Origin: Microplitis mediator
Taxonomy: Eukaryota > Arthropoda > Insecta > Hymenoptera > Braconidae
Assembly: GCF_029852145.1 (NCBI RefSeq)
Contig: NC_079979.1
Span: 6,300,501-6,364,500 of the forward strand
Reading direction: 5' to 3'
Length of the DNA stretch: 64,000 nucleotides
Shown one piece after another: positions 47,497 to 58,851 of this stretch; positions within the stretch are counted from its first letter, which is position 1; every line of letters begins with the position of its first letter. A model generated the notes under the pieces. It made no database searches. It worked only from the letters and a program-made list of their open reading frames with translations, and was not told the DNA's origin. The position numbers were made by a program, and so were the translations under genes.

Positions 47497-48405
47497 TCAA
47501 TAAATTTTTTTCCTTCTTAGTCCACGCTTTTCGTTGAATAGTTTTTTTTTGCTTTTATCAATTTTTTTAGGATTTTGCCTGGAAATTTTTTGTTTTTTAA
47601 TTGAAATTTCTGGTGATAATGACTCTGTAGCACAACGTTTTCTTACGTGTGTTTCTTCTACAGAATCAATTGTACTATTCTGTTGAGAATTATTTTCAGA
47701 TATATCACTTAGGTCTGTACGAGGGTTCAAAGGCTTACTCCCTCTTTCTAAAAACTGAGAAACTACCAGAATCTCCCGGTTTGTCCGTTGACAGTAATGA
47801 CTCTTATGTATCTTTTCTTCGTGACCTAAAAAATTAGCTGAGTCAGTCAAATCGCTATCATAAAAATTATATTCTGCTAATAAAGTAGCAATATGTTTCC
47901 TCAAATTAGTTCCACGCAGGGACGAAGGATCATCAGCACCACATAAAACAGAGTGTTTCGACATCACAGCATAAGCGTGTAAGCGCCTCTCACGTTTATC
48001 AGTTAATCCTGGTAAACCAAAAATAAATTGATTTTCAGGAGAAACCCCTGCGGTTCCACGCAAATCTAAAAAGAGCTGAAGACTTTCATATATTCCTTTA
48101 TGGACCAAAACTGGAACAGTACGTTGCAATTTTCCGTGAATTTGAAAATGAAAAAACGTTCTAGCAAGGTCTTTACATTTTTCATTGAGTGAATTAAATG
48201 TGTCCTTATTCGTTTGGCCATCTATACTTGTGCACTTTTTAAATTCTTCGATTTCAGCTTTCGAGATTTTACCTTGTCTCCTTCGATTAAAAATTTGTAA
48301 TAGCAAAAATATCATTTCACGGAGCTCAAGCCAAGCTCGATATGAATATTCGATTTGAAGTGAATCATAAGCAGTCTTACGCTTTTCCTCTAAATAATCT
48401 GTCAT
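47497..48405 (-). pseudogene. Tyrosine-recombinase-like catalytic region of the eight-exon gene
   Basis: In this uninterrupted part of exon 8 (numbering from the ATG at 48405), the expected recombinase positions are visible. NRRRQGKIS (Arg 41-43) corresponds to the first catalytic Arg, GKLQRTVPVLV (Lys 92) to the strand Lys, and TNLRKHIAT (Arg 169) to box II; the usual His of HxxR is Thr here. NFLGHEEKIHKSHY gives His 195 and the candidate nucleophile Tyr 204. The order and spacing match integrases and Crypton-type transposases. The true protein continues upstream across a frameshift (IGTSLKYIAEF, about 48605) and downstream after an A-run frameshift near 47545. A Ser/Asn-rich acidic and then basic tail lies at 215-302. 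Confidence 0.72.
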
Positions 48406-51400
48406 TTTTTCAATGTCAGCGCAGCTAGGAAGATTAATTATTTTGTTTCGTTTCCTTTTTGCTAAAGTTTCTGCTGCTATTCGGTTGATAATTTCAAACT
48501 TTTTATTTGCTAATTTGATAAAATTTTCAGTTTGTTTTTCATTTGGATTATCTTCTCTCTGAATATAAACCGTTATTAAAAACTCAGCAATATATTTAAG
48601 TGATGTACCAATTGCAACTGCAGTGGAACACTGAAAGTTGCCGTGAAAGAACGTTCTTTTTCATTGTAGCCAGCTACATCATACACAGCTTTTATGCACA
48701 GTTGAAAGTTTTTAGGCGACAGCAAAGACATTAAGCTATGCTTTTCAGGAACTGAAATTTTATTAGCTGCTGTGATAAATCTACCTAACATACGCAATTT
48801 TCGGCGGATCATAGCGTGATCTTCTGGCGATGGAAATTTTTCAGCGAGTTCATTAGCGTACAAAATGACCAACTCTTCATATCTGATAGCAGCTGTAATG
48901 TTGTCGTCACGTAAATATGGGAAAATGTCACGTTTCACAATATTATTAGCATACTAATGAATTCGACCAGTTAGCATTCTACTTAAAGGCAAAACACTGT
49001 CAGTTTTTGTAGGTTTATTTTTACGTCTCAAACATCTTTTGTAATGATGCCAAACATTTGAAATCCTTACAAATCCTTTACGATCAGGACATAAGGTATA
49101 ATCCATAGGAGTCATGATGTTTTTGACATTTTCTTTCTTAGTTATTTTATCGACAGGATTTTCTTGAATTCCTTCTAGGTCATTTGACTCTTCATTCCCC
49201 GATTCATTTTCTTTCGGCACTTCATCAGGAATTTTAATTTGCTTCTCATTATTTTCTAGTACTTTTGGTTTGTTTGGACGCCGTAAAACAATCAACTCTC
49301 CATCGTTGACAGTAGAATCATTGTTTCATTTTGAATCGTGAGCTATTCGCAGATTATCAATTGCCGCTTTGCGCTGTTTACTCTTTTTTTCCATTTTTAA
49401 AATTAAAGCAACTTCAGGAATTTTTTCATGAACTGCCAAGTGTCTACCATATCGATAGACTTTTTTATTGCAAAAACCACAATAATGTTCTTTTTCATCT
49501 TTAGTATCTTTCACATGCATCTTAGACGGGTCAGGAGCGCCCGATCCTAAGATTATTTGATATGATTCAACATCTCCATTTTCAAACGCTGAAGGAGTGA
49601 CATTTTTCATTACATTAGATTCCATTTCAACTATAGCATTCCTTGAAATATCTTCTTCACTTAGATTTTGAGTTATTGACTCTTGACTTCGATTAATATC
49701 TGGCACTTAATCAGGATCTTTCGAGTCTGAACAAAGAAATTAAAAAACATTACTGTTCAGTCATAATACATTTCGCTTACGTGAATAATTTAATAACTTA
49801 ATTGTCAAAAATTACCAGTTGTATGATTATGCGCTTTATCAAATGATTGTTGATCTGTATCAATAGTAGAATGGAAAATCTCAGTAGAGTTATTATTTAT
49901 ATCTTCATAAACTTTCTCAAAAGGTAATGAATAATCATGATCCGACCAATTATTTATTGCACTCAAGTTTTGTAGATTTGGTATCGAATCCGAAGAATTT
50001 CGATTTCTGAAATAAATTATTCTCTTCATAGAATTAAACAAGATCATTAAATACAATTAACTGAATAATTCTATGGAATAATTTAAAAAAAAAAAAAGAT
50101 ACCTCATGTCATCAATTTCTGGGGTGTAGGCATCAACATCATCGTCTAGCGTTAACAACTGGTCGTTTAACTCACATTTAATATTTTTGAAAAATAAGAT
50201 TTCTGTAATGGAAAAATTGACAATCAATTATAAAATATTTTTTTAACTCTTAAGCCATATTTGATTTTAAAATCGTTGTTTATAATATCTTCAGACTTTG
50301 ACTTTGCACTGTGTTCGGTTATTCATTAAGAATAAATACTTAAACTACTTATTGATAAGTTGAATAAAATTTTCGTCATTTTTAAAACATCTAAATATTT
50401 AGTTTTATTAAACCTTTAATAATTCTAATTGATCAATGTAATTGCAATGCAATTATTAATGTAAGTTTCACCTTCAATTATCAATTCTCTATCTATTACC
50501 ATAATTTTGAATTATAAATGGTAGTCATTTGGAATAATGAGGAAAATCATAAATATATTGAAATATAAATAATTTTCAAGATCTAAAAATGCTGCCATAA
50601 GTTTAAAAACATCTTAGAGAATGCCTAAAAAAATAGATTTTTTGAATTGGAAGTAAATAATTCTTCATAATGCTAATTATCCTCGATCGTTTATTGCTCA
50701 CTTAATGATACCCTATAACTAAATCAATGAAAATTACTTTAACTTTGTTTTTTGACGGATAACTTTTTCACCCTATACTGTATTATTACCTACTCAAAAT
50801 AAAATTTCAATCTTGAAAGGACTGTAATATCTAAAACTTCATAAGACTTTTAAGCGAAAGAATATTATTTTTTACAACGGTGAGCAATTTAATATTAGTT
50901 AACAGCTGTAAAGGAATATTATAAAATTATTAAAAAAGAAAATAAAAAGTATTGTATACGTTACAATTACAGTTATTTTATCGGAAATGCGAAAGATGAA
51001 CAATAAAATTTTCTTTCAATTACCATTGATGCACGAAAAAGTAAACTAATTTTTGTGATTTTTAGCAAACTTTCGTTTTTGTTTAAGCAGTCACAGATAA
51101 TGAATGAATATTCAAGTGTACAGAGAAAGAAGTATGGTCCTATCATAATGTAATAAAACAGTATTTTCCACTTTTTTTCGAAATTGTTTTATTATGAATG
51201 AAACTATGATATATAAATGATGCAATAATAATCAAGAATATTTTATGTACAAATGATTGAAAACTTAAAATAATTTTATGAATATTTTTAACTTATTTCA
51301 ATAATAATAGTTACAATAACATTTGTTCAATTATTTAATGACAATGATTAAATAATTATGAGTGAAATGAAAAATTTAAGAGTAAAATTGAAAATTCAAC

Positions 51401-51994
51401 TAATTTAAATTAAAATTTTTTTCCACTCTCAGTTTTTAACTAATTGCAGTTGTTCTAAAAAATTTGAAATTTTACTAATTTTGATTATTTCATATATATT
51501 TTCTTGATTAAATATTGTATTTTCATTCAGTTAATTGCTACATCATATTGAAAAATTCTACTGCATCGAGTTATTAGGAGAATACATTAATATGAACTCC
51601 CATGAATTCACCATAAAATTTAATAATTAATAACATAAATTAGATACTTTACCATCTTTTGTAAATGATGCATCATTAGTTTTATCCGCTTTTCTTGGGA
51701 CATTTGTTGAACAAATATTCAATCCTACTAAAATAATTGTCCATGACTACAGTTGTACCATTTTATCAAATATTTAACCTATAAAAGTAAATGACTTACC
51801 TAAATTAACATTTTCAACTTTTAAAATTTTTATATCCGACCTTTTTTTTCATTTTTTCATTCGTATTTTTAATAAATTTTTGGGGATCATTCCATCCTGA
51901 TAAATTTGGTTCTATGTCATTGACAGAATGATCATTAATTTCTGTTCGTGGTACAGTTATGAGCTGACTAAGTTCATTTCGATCCAACAAATCA

Positions 51995-52931
51995 TCGTCA
52001 TCCAGTGATAACAAGCCGAATGACTCTTTACATTGAGAGAACATATCAAGACAGCTGGCAAATTTACGGATTTTTGTTATTTCGTCACACCAAATACTGA
52101 AAGTTAATACATAATCTGTGTCGCTGCTAGCACACTCTTGATCAATTTACCTAAACTGTCCAGATTGCTGACAGTCTGTCTCATCACAATTACTATTTAA
52201 ACCGGATAAATTACTTGGCTCATCATTAAAAGAGTGAAAATTAGTTGATGGTTCTGAATTTTTTGGTATTTCATGTGCTGAAAAAGTAATGAAAAATTTA
52301 AAAACTTTACAAGGATTTTGAATATCGGGAAAATTCTCTAATAAGCCGAATGACTCTTTACATTGAGAGAACATATCAGGGCAGCTTGCATATTTACGAA
52401 TATCTGTTATTTGATCATGCCAGTTACAAGAATTTAATACATGATCTGTGTCGCTAGCACAGTCTTGATTAATTATTTTAATCTGTGTAGATTGCTGACA
52501 ATCTATGTTATCACAATTAATACTTGGACCAACTACATTACTTGGCTCATCATTGTGAGAGTGAAAATAAGTTGATGGCTCTGGACTTTTTGGGATTTCA
52601 TGTGCTAAAAAAGTAATGAAAAATTTAAAAACTTTACAAGGATTTTGAATATCGGGAAAATTCTCTAATAAGCCGAATGACTCTTTACATTGAGAGAACA
52701 TATCAGGGCAGCTTGCATATTTACGAATATCTGTTATTTGATCATGCCAGTTACAAGAATTTAATACATGATCTGTGTCGCTAGCACAGTCTTGATTAAT
52801 TATTTTAATCTGTGTAGATTGCTGACAATCTATGTTATCACAGTTAATACTTGGACCAACTACATTACTTGGCTCATCATTGTGAGAGTGAAAATAAGTT
52901 GATGGCTCTGGACTTTTTGGGATTTCATGTG
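51995..52931 (-). repeat. 327-bp in-frame tandem repeat in exon 3-4 of the recombinase-like gene
   Basis: The same text recurs at 52271, 52598 and 52925 (period exactly 327 bp, 109 codons), plus a diverged partial copy at about 51995-52270. Each unit encodes EIPKSPEPSTYFHSHNDEPS, NCDNIDCQQS and MFSQCKESFGLL. The reading frame stays open through the array, so the exon grew by whole-codon duplications. In the diverged unit a segment is intronic (52150-52097), suggesting that intron-exon units were duplicated and some introns became coding. Confidence 0.82.
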
Positions 52932-53311
52932 CTAAAAAAGTTATGATAAATTCAATAACCTTACATGAATTTAAATATTCAGGAAAATAATACTTACCAT
53001 TAAGTAGCCGACGTAAATTGATTGCGGGAGGATTGATTAAATTATTGCTTATTTTTTGAAGCAATGCTAAGTCATCTAAGAAAGAAAAGTTGTCAAAAAA
53101 AAGCAGTCAATTAAAATTTTCTATCAATTCATTAAATATAAGACAAATTATCTGATGACTTACTGTTGTAAAATACAACGTGGGCTTTGACTTTTTTTCC
53201 ACTACTTTTTAAAGTATAATGGTATTTTTTTCTTTTTGTAAGATCATTTTTTGGTCTTACATACGTTATGTCGGGCGTATACCGCCGACAATTAAAATTT
53301 CCTTTTCTCAT

Positions 53312-53502
53312 ATAGACTATTTTATAATATTCTTTTGATATTTTATTTTAGTTCTAGTACATATGCATTATATCTTATCAGTCTCTCGAAAATAACTTTG
53401 TCTATTATAAAGAAATATTTGTTAGAACCTTTTTTTTTATCTCTATTTTATGATGCATTTCCGGCCTGGAAATTTACAGATTCGGAGATATTTTCTCCAA
53501 CT
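53312..53502. other. Upstream region of the recombinase-like gene
   Basis: AT-rich, no ORF longer than 67 codons. It would hold the promoter or 5' UTR of the minus-strand gene. It is cut by the LTR element at 53503. No reliable promoter motif. Confidence 0.3.
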
Positions 53503-53848
53503 TGTAAGAAGGACACTTTAATATATTTCACTTGCTAGTAGATAGAACCAGATATTTATTTAACAGTTAAACATTATTGAACCCGACAACTAATCGTATA
53601 ATATGGACAGTTAATAATAAGTAATATAATAAGGGAAAGGGACAGAGTAGCTAGATGGTGTCACGTTGGGTCCTCTCGGAGGGCCCCGTCGGAATGCCTC
53701 TTCTTCGTCAGCCTCAATGTCCATCTCACCCTTCTCTAGTGGGGGTGAGCCTTGTCACAGGCTGGGGGTAGCTCCTGACGTCAGAGGCTACAGGCCTCAA
53801 GATACCTATCGAGCAAAAGGCTCGATATTCAGGAACGAGTAGCTTACA
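53503..53848. repeat. LTR, left copy
   Basis: TGTAAG...CTTACA ends. Includes GC-rich text with TCCTCTCGGAGGGCCCCG and a GAGCAAAAGGCTC palindrome. It matches the right copy almost base for base. Confidence 0.9.
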
Positions 53849-54279
53849 GTCGGCCGTCCTGATGATGGTCGCGTCCTCGCGGCAAATAGTCAGTTGAAGC
53901 TCCAAGTGTTTTCATCACTGCGCCTCAACTCCGTTTTTACCTTTAATCTAGAAATTTAATTCATACCTTATTAGTATTGTTTCAGTGTAATTTATCATGC
54001 AATATCATGCTGCCACTTCTTCCGTAAAAACCGGATAAAACATTATCTGCATTCATAACATATAAATAAAACTCTATATCAGTAGAAATTATTAATAATT
54101 TGTGCTCCTAGTCAACATAACATACGGATAGACAGCTGTGGGTGCAGCCCAACTGTCTTAATTTAATGCAACATGCTTAAGTCATAAGTGGCTACTCGAC
54201 GTTTTCCGAGTAGCGCCATACGTTCGTCTTGCTGACCTTGGCAACGTTATCATGTTACCAGATCATCAAAACTACAGTC

Positions 54280-54922
54280 ACCCGAGCCACCACCAACCGG
54301 TGCAGGTCGTATCTCACGACGTTTCGCAATTCGAGATGACTGTCCGCCCTCAGAACCACCACCAACCGGTGTGATCGTATTCACGATCCTTCGCAGTTCT
54401 GCCAGCCTCCAGAACCACCACCAACCGGTGTGGTCGAATCCATGACCCTTCGCAGTTCTGTCAGCCTCGGGCCTCGCAACTCGAACCACCACCAACCGGT
54501 GCAGGTCGTACTTTACGACTTTTCGCAGTTCGAGTGCCTTGTTACTTTCGTCAGAACCACCACCAACCGGTGCAGGTCACACAAAGTGTGACTTTTCGCA
54601 GTTCTTCCGATAGTTCAGCCTCTAGAGACGCAGTCCTAGAGACCCCTTTCCGTTTCCAGAACCACCACCAACTGGTGTGATCGTATGGACGACCCTTCGC
54701 AGTTCTGTCAACGTCTTATTCTGCATCTAGAATCACCACCAACCGGTGCAGGTCGTACTCCACGACTTTTCGCAATGCTAGTGTAACCTTGCCTCTCTAG
54801 AACCACCACTAACCGGTGCAGGTCGTATCTTACGACTTTTCGCAGTTCTAGGTAGGCCTTAAGTCTTCGAGAATCACCGCCAACTGGCGCAAATCGTCCT
54901 CGCGATGTTTCGCAATTCTCGA
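54280..54922. repeat. Array of nine conserved hairpins with compensatory stem changes
   Basis: Each unit has a constant core CCACCACCAACCGGTG(C/T) and a constant TTCGCA, an inner stem between them, and an outer stem flanking. Outer stems: AGAAC/GTTCT (units 2, 3, 5), ACTCGAAC/GTTCGAGT (54479/54528), CAGAAC/GTTCTG (54657/54702), CTAGAAT/ATGCTAG (54727/54775), CTAGAAC/GTTCTAG (54797/54845) and TCGAGAAT/ATTCTCGA (54867/54915). Inner stems: GATCGT/ACGATC, GTCGTA/TACGAC and GTCACAC/GTGTGAC (54576/54586). Stem sequences change on both sides together while the loops stay constant. Unit 1 (about 54283-54335) has a poor outer stem. No matching known RNA family comes to mind. Confidence 0.82.
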
Positions 54923-55019
54923 AGTCATTCTGATATCAGAGCAAGTATGGTCCGATATTTCCACGCCAAGGTACCCGCCTTAGTGTAGTTGGTCCTTATC
55001 TGGGGTACAATCTCCCTTG

Positions 55020-55640
55020 AGATTATCGATGTTCTGGATTACTGACCACTCGGTGCTTCTATGTAATCCCACGAATCCATTCGTCGCGTGCCTCCGAATA
55101 CTGCCGTTTACTGCGCCAAAACCATCTGCAGTCTTCTATTTTGTTTAATACAGTAGTCTCACGCAAGTTAGCTTTGTTTTGCAATATTCCACGCAATTTC
55201 ACACCAGATAGGATTATTGTTGTGACAATCCTATCTGCGCATCCTTGAAGTCGAGCTGTCAACTTCCACGATGTGAATGAATATTCTACCTGAAACAACT
55301 TAAAGCTCTCAACGACTTAAGTATCTCACCATCAGAATTTCTTCCTGGGTTGCTGATCACTGTGCTATCAGCACTTGGTGATCACCCATGAACCCGCAAA
55401 TCCGTGCGTAGGCGAACCTTCTAGACCTACTGTCAATTGAAGTAAGATCCTCTTACAATCCCTGAGGCTGGTCATAGAAGTAGTTCTAAGCAAAGTAATA
55501 ATCCTTTGCTGTATCTTACGCCATTGCACACCAAGTAAGATTGTAACTGCGACAATCCTTCCAAATTGTTCTCGAACTTGACTGAGACTGACAGTTCGAA
55601 TCAACGTTCCACCTGAAACAACAACGTCCTCGACGACGTA
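55020..55640. repeat. Diverged roughly 310-bp tandem duplication
   Basis: The two halves (about 55020-55320 and 55350-55640) share order and text: a CGGTGCTTCTATG/CAGCACTTGGTGATC start, CACGAATCC/CCCGCAAATCC, CACACCAGATAGGATTATTG against CACACCAAGTAAGATTGTAA followed in both by GACAATCCT, and CCTGAAACAAC near the end. The ACCAGATAGGATTATTGTTG segment with its complement ACAATCCTATCTG folds into a hairpin. The minus frames at 55059-55716 are translations of these halves. Confidence 0.55.
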
Positions 55641-58501
55641 TGAATCTCATCGTCGAAAATTCTAATGACTTGATACGAGCCAGCGTACTTGGGAATATTT
55701 TGTTAATCGTAACCATCGTTATTGCTAAACATTTATTTTATTTAGATTTAACGTTATAGTTAGTACAGTAACTATCAATTTTTAGTTTTCTGTAGGAATA
55801 AGAGTCAACGATTAAATCTTTTACTTTGGTGCCTGTTGCATGTCCGTAAGACAATTGCAATTTCACCTTCAATAATAGTTGAATACTGTCGAATTAATTT
55901 CAACTCTTTGAATTCACGATACTCTCAATTTACTCAGGAAAATAGTAAGTCAAACATAACTTTTTTCAATAAGCAGTTGTTAAGGTACTTAATGCATTCA
56001 ACGCTGAACTAAGTTAACTATGCAGTAAAATGATACACATCATGTGACTGGTATATAACTAAACCCATAAGTATTGTACGCAACCTTCCAGAGACTAACC
56101 CAGTGGGCCCATACTAACTGATTCCAACAGCAGTACAATCCCAATGAAATTCTAGTCTACAGTAACTATTTATGCCACAAGAATTACAACTATTATTTTG
56201 CAACTATTATGAAATCCTTAATTAATAATATTTAATACATGGAGTTTCATCGCATATTCTATCATGTGCTATCAACCATTCCATTTTTATCCATTTATCA
56301 ATCTATTGCTATAAAACAGATTGTACAGTACAACTTGTAATAATAATTTCTAAAGCAGTATCTTCAAGTTAATGACAATTTTAATTTTTGACTTATGCAT
56401 TTATTACCAATACCATATGTTAATGTCTTTCTTTAGAAATATACTTAATTTACGAATAATTTCAATTTACAAGTATCTAGAAGAATTGTAGCGCTTTATA
56501 ATTAGACAGTTATCTTCCTCTCGAATTTTCCGGTCAATGCGATAAACTAATTTAATTGATACAATTCACCCAGTCATTTCAATCGACTCGTTATTAACTC
56601 GGTTAGTTTTCGGAAACTATCTATTCTTCTGACTTACGAGTATAACAATGTATTTAAATTATAATTTTAATAACTAATGATTGGTGTGATTGTACCGATC
56701 AATGTTTAAGGTTGAATTTAATATTTTGTGTCGAAAGTATTGTTTAATTACTAGTTTGTTTGTTAAATATTCGAGCCAGTTCAAGAATAATTTATTTATC
56801 GCGAAGATTATTGTATAAACACTCAATTAGTAAAAGACTTAGAATTGATACTCAATTTATTTTTCCTTCCATTAATACTGTCAAGCATTGAAAATATTGG
56901 CATATTTACATGAATAATATAAAATCTTTGGAAAGGACAAATGCATTTCTGACTAGAACTTGTAGTTTTAGGTTTTTCATAATCCTCAGTTTTTTAACAT
57001 CTGGTCTCTAGTCAACTTTCTCTCGTACCGTCATAAAGCAATAAAAATAAGGGTCCTTGTAAGATGCGGACTGAATGAACGATTGTATTCGAGAATTCTT
57101 AATTTAGTAAAAATCTTTGTACTATGGCCTTGAAGCCATCTGTTATGTGTACCTAAGTTTTTATATTTTACTATAACCCGCGTTATGTCAATTCTCTATG
57201 AACATAAGTTTTACTCGTTACTTTAATAGTGACATTTATTTTCAACGCAGAATTTAAGGACAAGCTTTTACCAGAATCTTAAAACGACTAGCGTCAATAA
57301 GAATTCAAATACTAAACATGTGCAGTTTAACATTTTTGGGTTGTTATATTACTACTAAACCCGATCTCAACCTTCAACTTCTGTATATTGTTCTCAACAT
57401 ATTTTGCTTACCTCAAGCCTACTATTTTCAGAAATTCTTTAATAACCAATGTGTTTGTAACTTAGGTTTATTAATGTAAAATTCATATTGATAACGCATA
57501 CATAAATTCTGACTGGATGTATTTGATTATATTACTGAATTCGTATTTTCAAAAATAATTGATCATCTCATTTTTAAACATTGAAGAGTCAACGCGTCAA
57601 AGCTTACTGATGATTTATATTTAATAAACTTATGTTTGTGATTTCTACCGATATAATTATGTTAATGCGGCAACACCGATTATAGTTACAGTATACGTCC
57701 CGGCTTACTACCTGGCCGTTTAGATACCTGGGCATGTTTTATGAAGGTCGGTTATGTATTTTTCTATTAGTTTATTATTTTCTTCGGTTTCAACGTTGTA
57801 CTTCATTTATTTTCGTTGACATTTATTTATTTTAACAATAATACAAATTATATAACTATTCTTCCGATTTTGTAATACGCGTTACTTAGATATCTAGCAA
57901 GTATTACATTACTGCGTTTTTGATAATCTGTCCCAGTACACTAACTCAACATGCAAGTCATTAATAAGATATATTTTTCTACATTACCAAACTCGTGAAG
58001 TTAACAAACCCAATGACACTCGGTGTCCCATTGCAACCCGAGCAACAATAGTTTCACCAGCTCTTGACACTGAACTTCTGTTCAATGATACACTGCATTT
58101 ATGTAGTCATTGTACTGTCTGTATACAGTTTACTTTAGCGATGAGTTCAACAATTTTCATCAATCCCTGCTGCTGCTTTCGTGATGATGTGAAGATTCAG
58201 ATGATGTACTCGTCAATAATAATCATGGCTATTCCCGTCATAACTTCTGTACTTGCAGGAGTTGCACACATTGCGAGGACGTATTCAGATGTAATTTGAA
58301 CTTATTTGTTGACTAATCGCTGCTTCCCGTCGTAGTACACAAGATCCATTGTGCCACGGAATGGCACTCACCATAACGAATTGAACTTTCCCTGGATGTG
58401 ATCTAATGATATTTTCTGTAAAATAACTACTTTATTATTAACTTATTGTAACCACACTGCACTTTATACTGGCACACGGATTTCCAATCCCACTTCTGAT
58501 A
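55641..58501. other. Non-coding interior of the LTR element
   Basis: About 2.9 kb of AT-rich sequence with no ORF above about 60 codons and no recognisable retroelement protein motif in either direction. A possible primer binding site, TATCAGAAGTGGGAT on the minus strand, adjoins the right LTR. Confidence 0.55.
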
Positions 58502-58847
58502 TGTAAGAAGGACACTTTAATATATTTCACTTGCTAGTAGATAAAACCAGATATTTATTTAACAGTTAAACATTATTGAACCCGATAACTAATCGTATAA
58601 TATGGACAGTTAATAATAAGTAATATAATAAGGGAAAGGGACAGAGTAGCTAGATGGTGTCACGTTGGGTCCTCTCGGAGGGCCCCGTCGGAATGCCTCT
58701 TCTTCGTCAGCCTCAATGTCCATCTCACCCTTCTCTAGTGGGGGTGAGCCTTGTCACAGGCTGGGGGTAGCTCCTGACGTCAGAGGCTACAGGCCTCAAG
58801 ATACCTATCGAGCAAAAGGCTCGATATTCAGGAACGAGTAGCTTACA
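58502..58847. repeat. LTR, right copy
   Basis: Same 346-bp length as the left LTR, with rare substitutions (for example GATAAAACC versus GATAGAACC, CGATAAC versus CGACAAC). Confidence 0.9.
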
Positions 58848-58851
58848 AACT

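Larger units (their letters stand above)
47357..53311 (-). pseudogene. Eight-exon zinc-finger/tyrosine-recombinase-like gene, inactivated
   Basis: Exons (minus): 53311-53164, 53075-52998, 52931-52151, 52096-51800, 51724-51653, 50202-50103, 50006-49816 and 49726-47357. Each junction has GT/AG, and the phases (1,1,2,1,1,2,1) fit throughout, so it was once a spliced gene. It starts MRKGNFNCRRYTPDI. The last exon has a C2H2-like finger (HYCGFCNKKVYRYGRHLAVH, about 49480), a second Cys/His motif (LCPDRKGF, WHHYKRC), a tyrosine-recombinase-like core, and a SANT-like end (AWTKKEKNLLREKFG). Stops in frame: TAA 49709-49707, TGA 49328-49326 and TAG 48956-48954. Frameshifts lie near 51840 (A-run), 48655 and 47545 (A-run). 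The family (zinc fingers + LRKHIAT + LGH...Y) is common in animal genomes and probably TE-derived; I do not know an accepted name. Confidence 0.78.
53503..58847 (-). mobile_element. Non-coding LTR retroelement (LARD-like) with identical-length LTRs
   Basis: 346-bp LTRs at 53503-53848 and 58502-58847 (TGTAAGAAGGAC...GTAGCTTACA) differ at only a few bases and are flanked by AACT on both sides (53499-53502, 58848-58851). So insertion was recent. Inside (4.65 kb) I see no gag, protease, RT, RNase H or integrase, only short frames. The minus orientation is proposed because TATCAGAAGTGGGAT follows the 58502 LTR as a plausible primer binding site. It holds a nine-unit hairpin array (54280-54922) and a diverged roughly 310-bp duplication (55020-55640). 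Mobilisation in trans by a relative is assumed. Confidence 0.8.

Noticed and set aside
47649..47837. 62-codon plus-strand ORF
   Set aside because: Antisense to the recombinase-like exon.
54280..54922. CRISPR array
   Set aside because: Unit spacing is irregular, units vary in their stems and the window is eukaryotic; no cas genes. The pattern fits structured repeats.
54280..54922. Hammerhead ribozymes
   Set aside because: Neither strand has the CUGANGA and GAAA core in the right arrangement, so I do not assign a ribozyme class.
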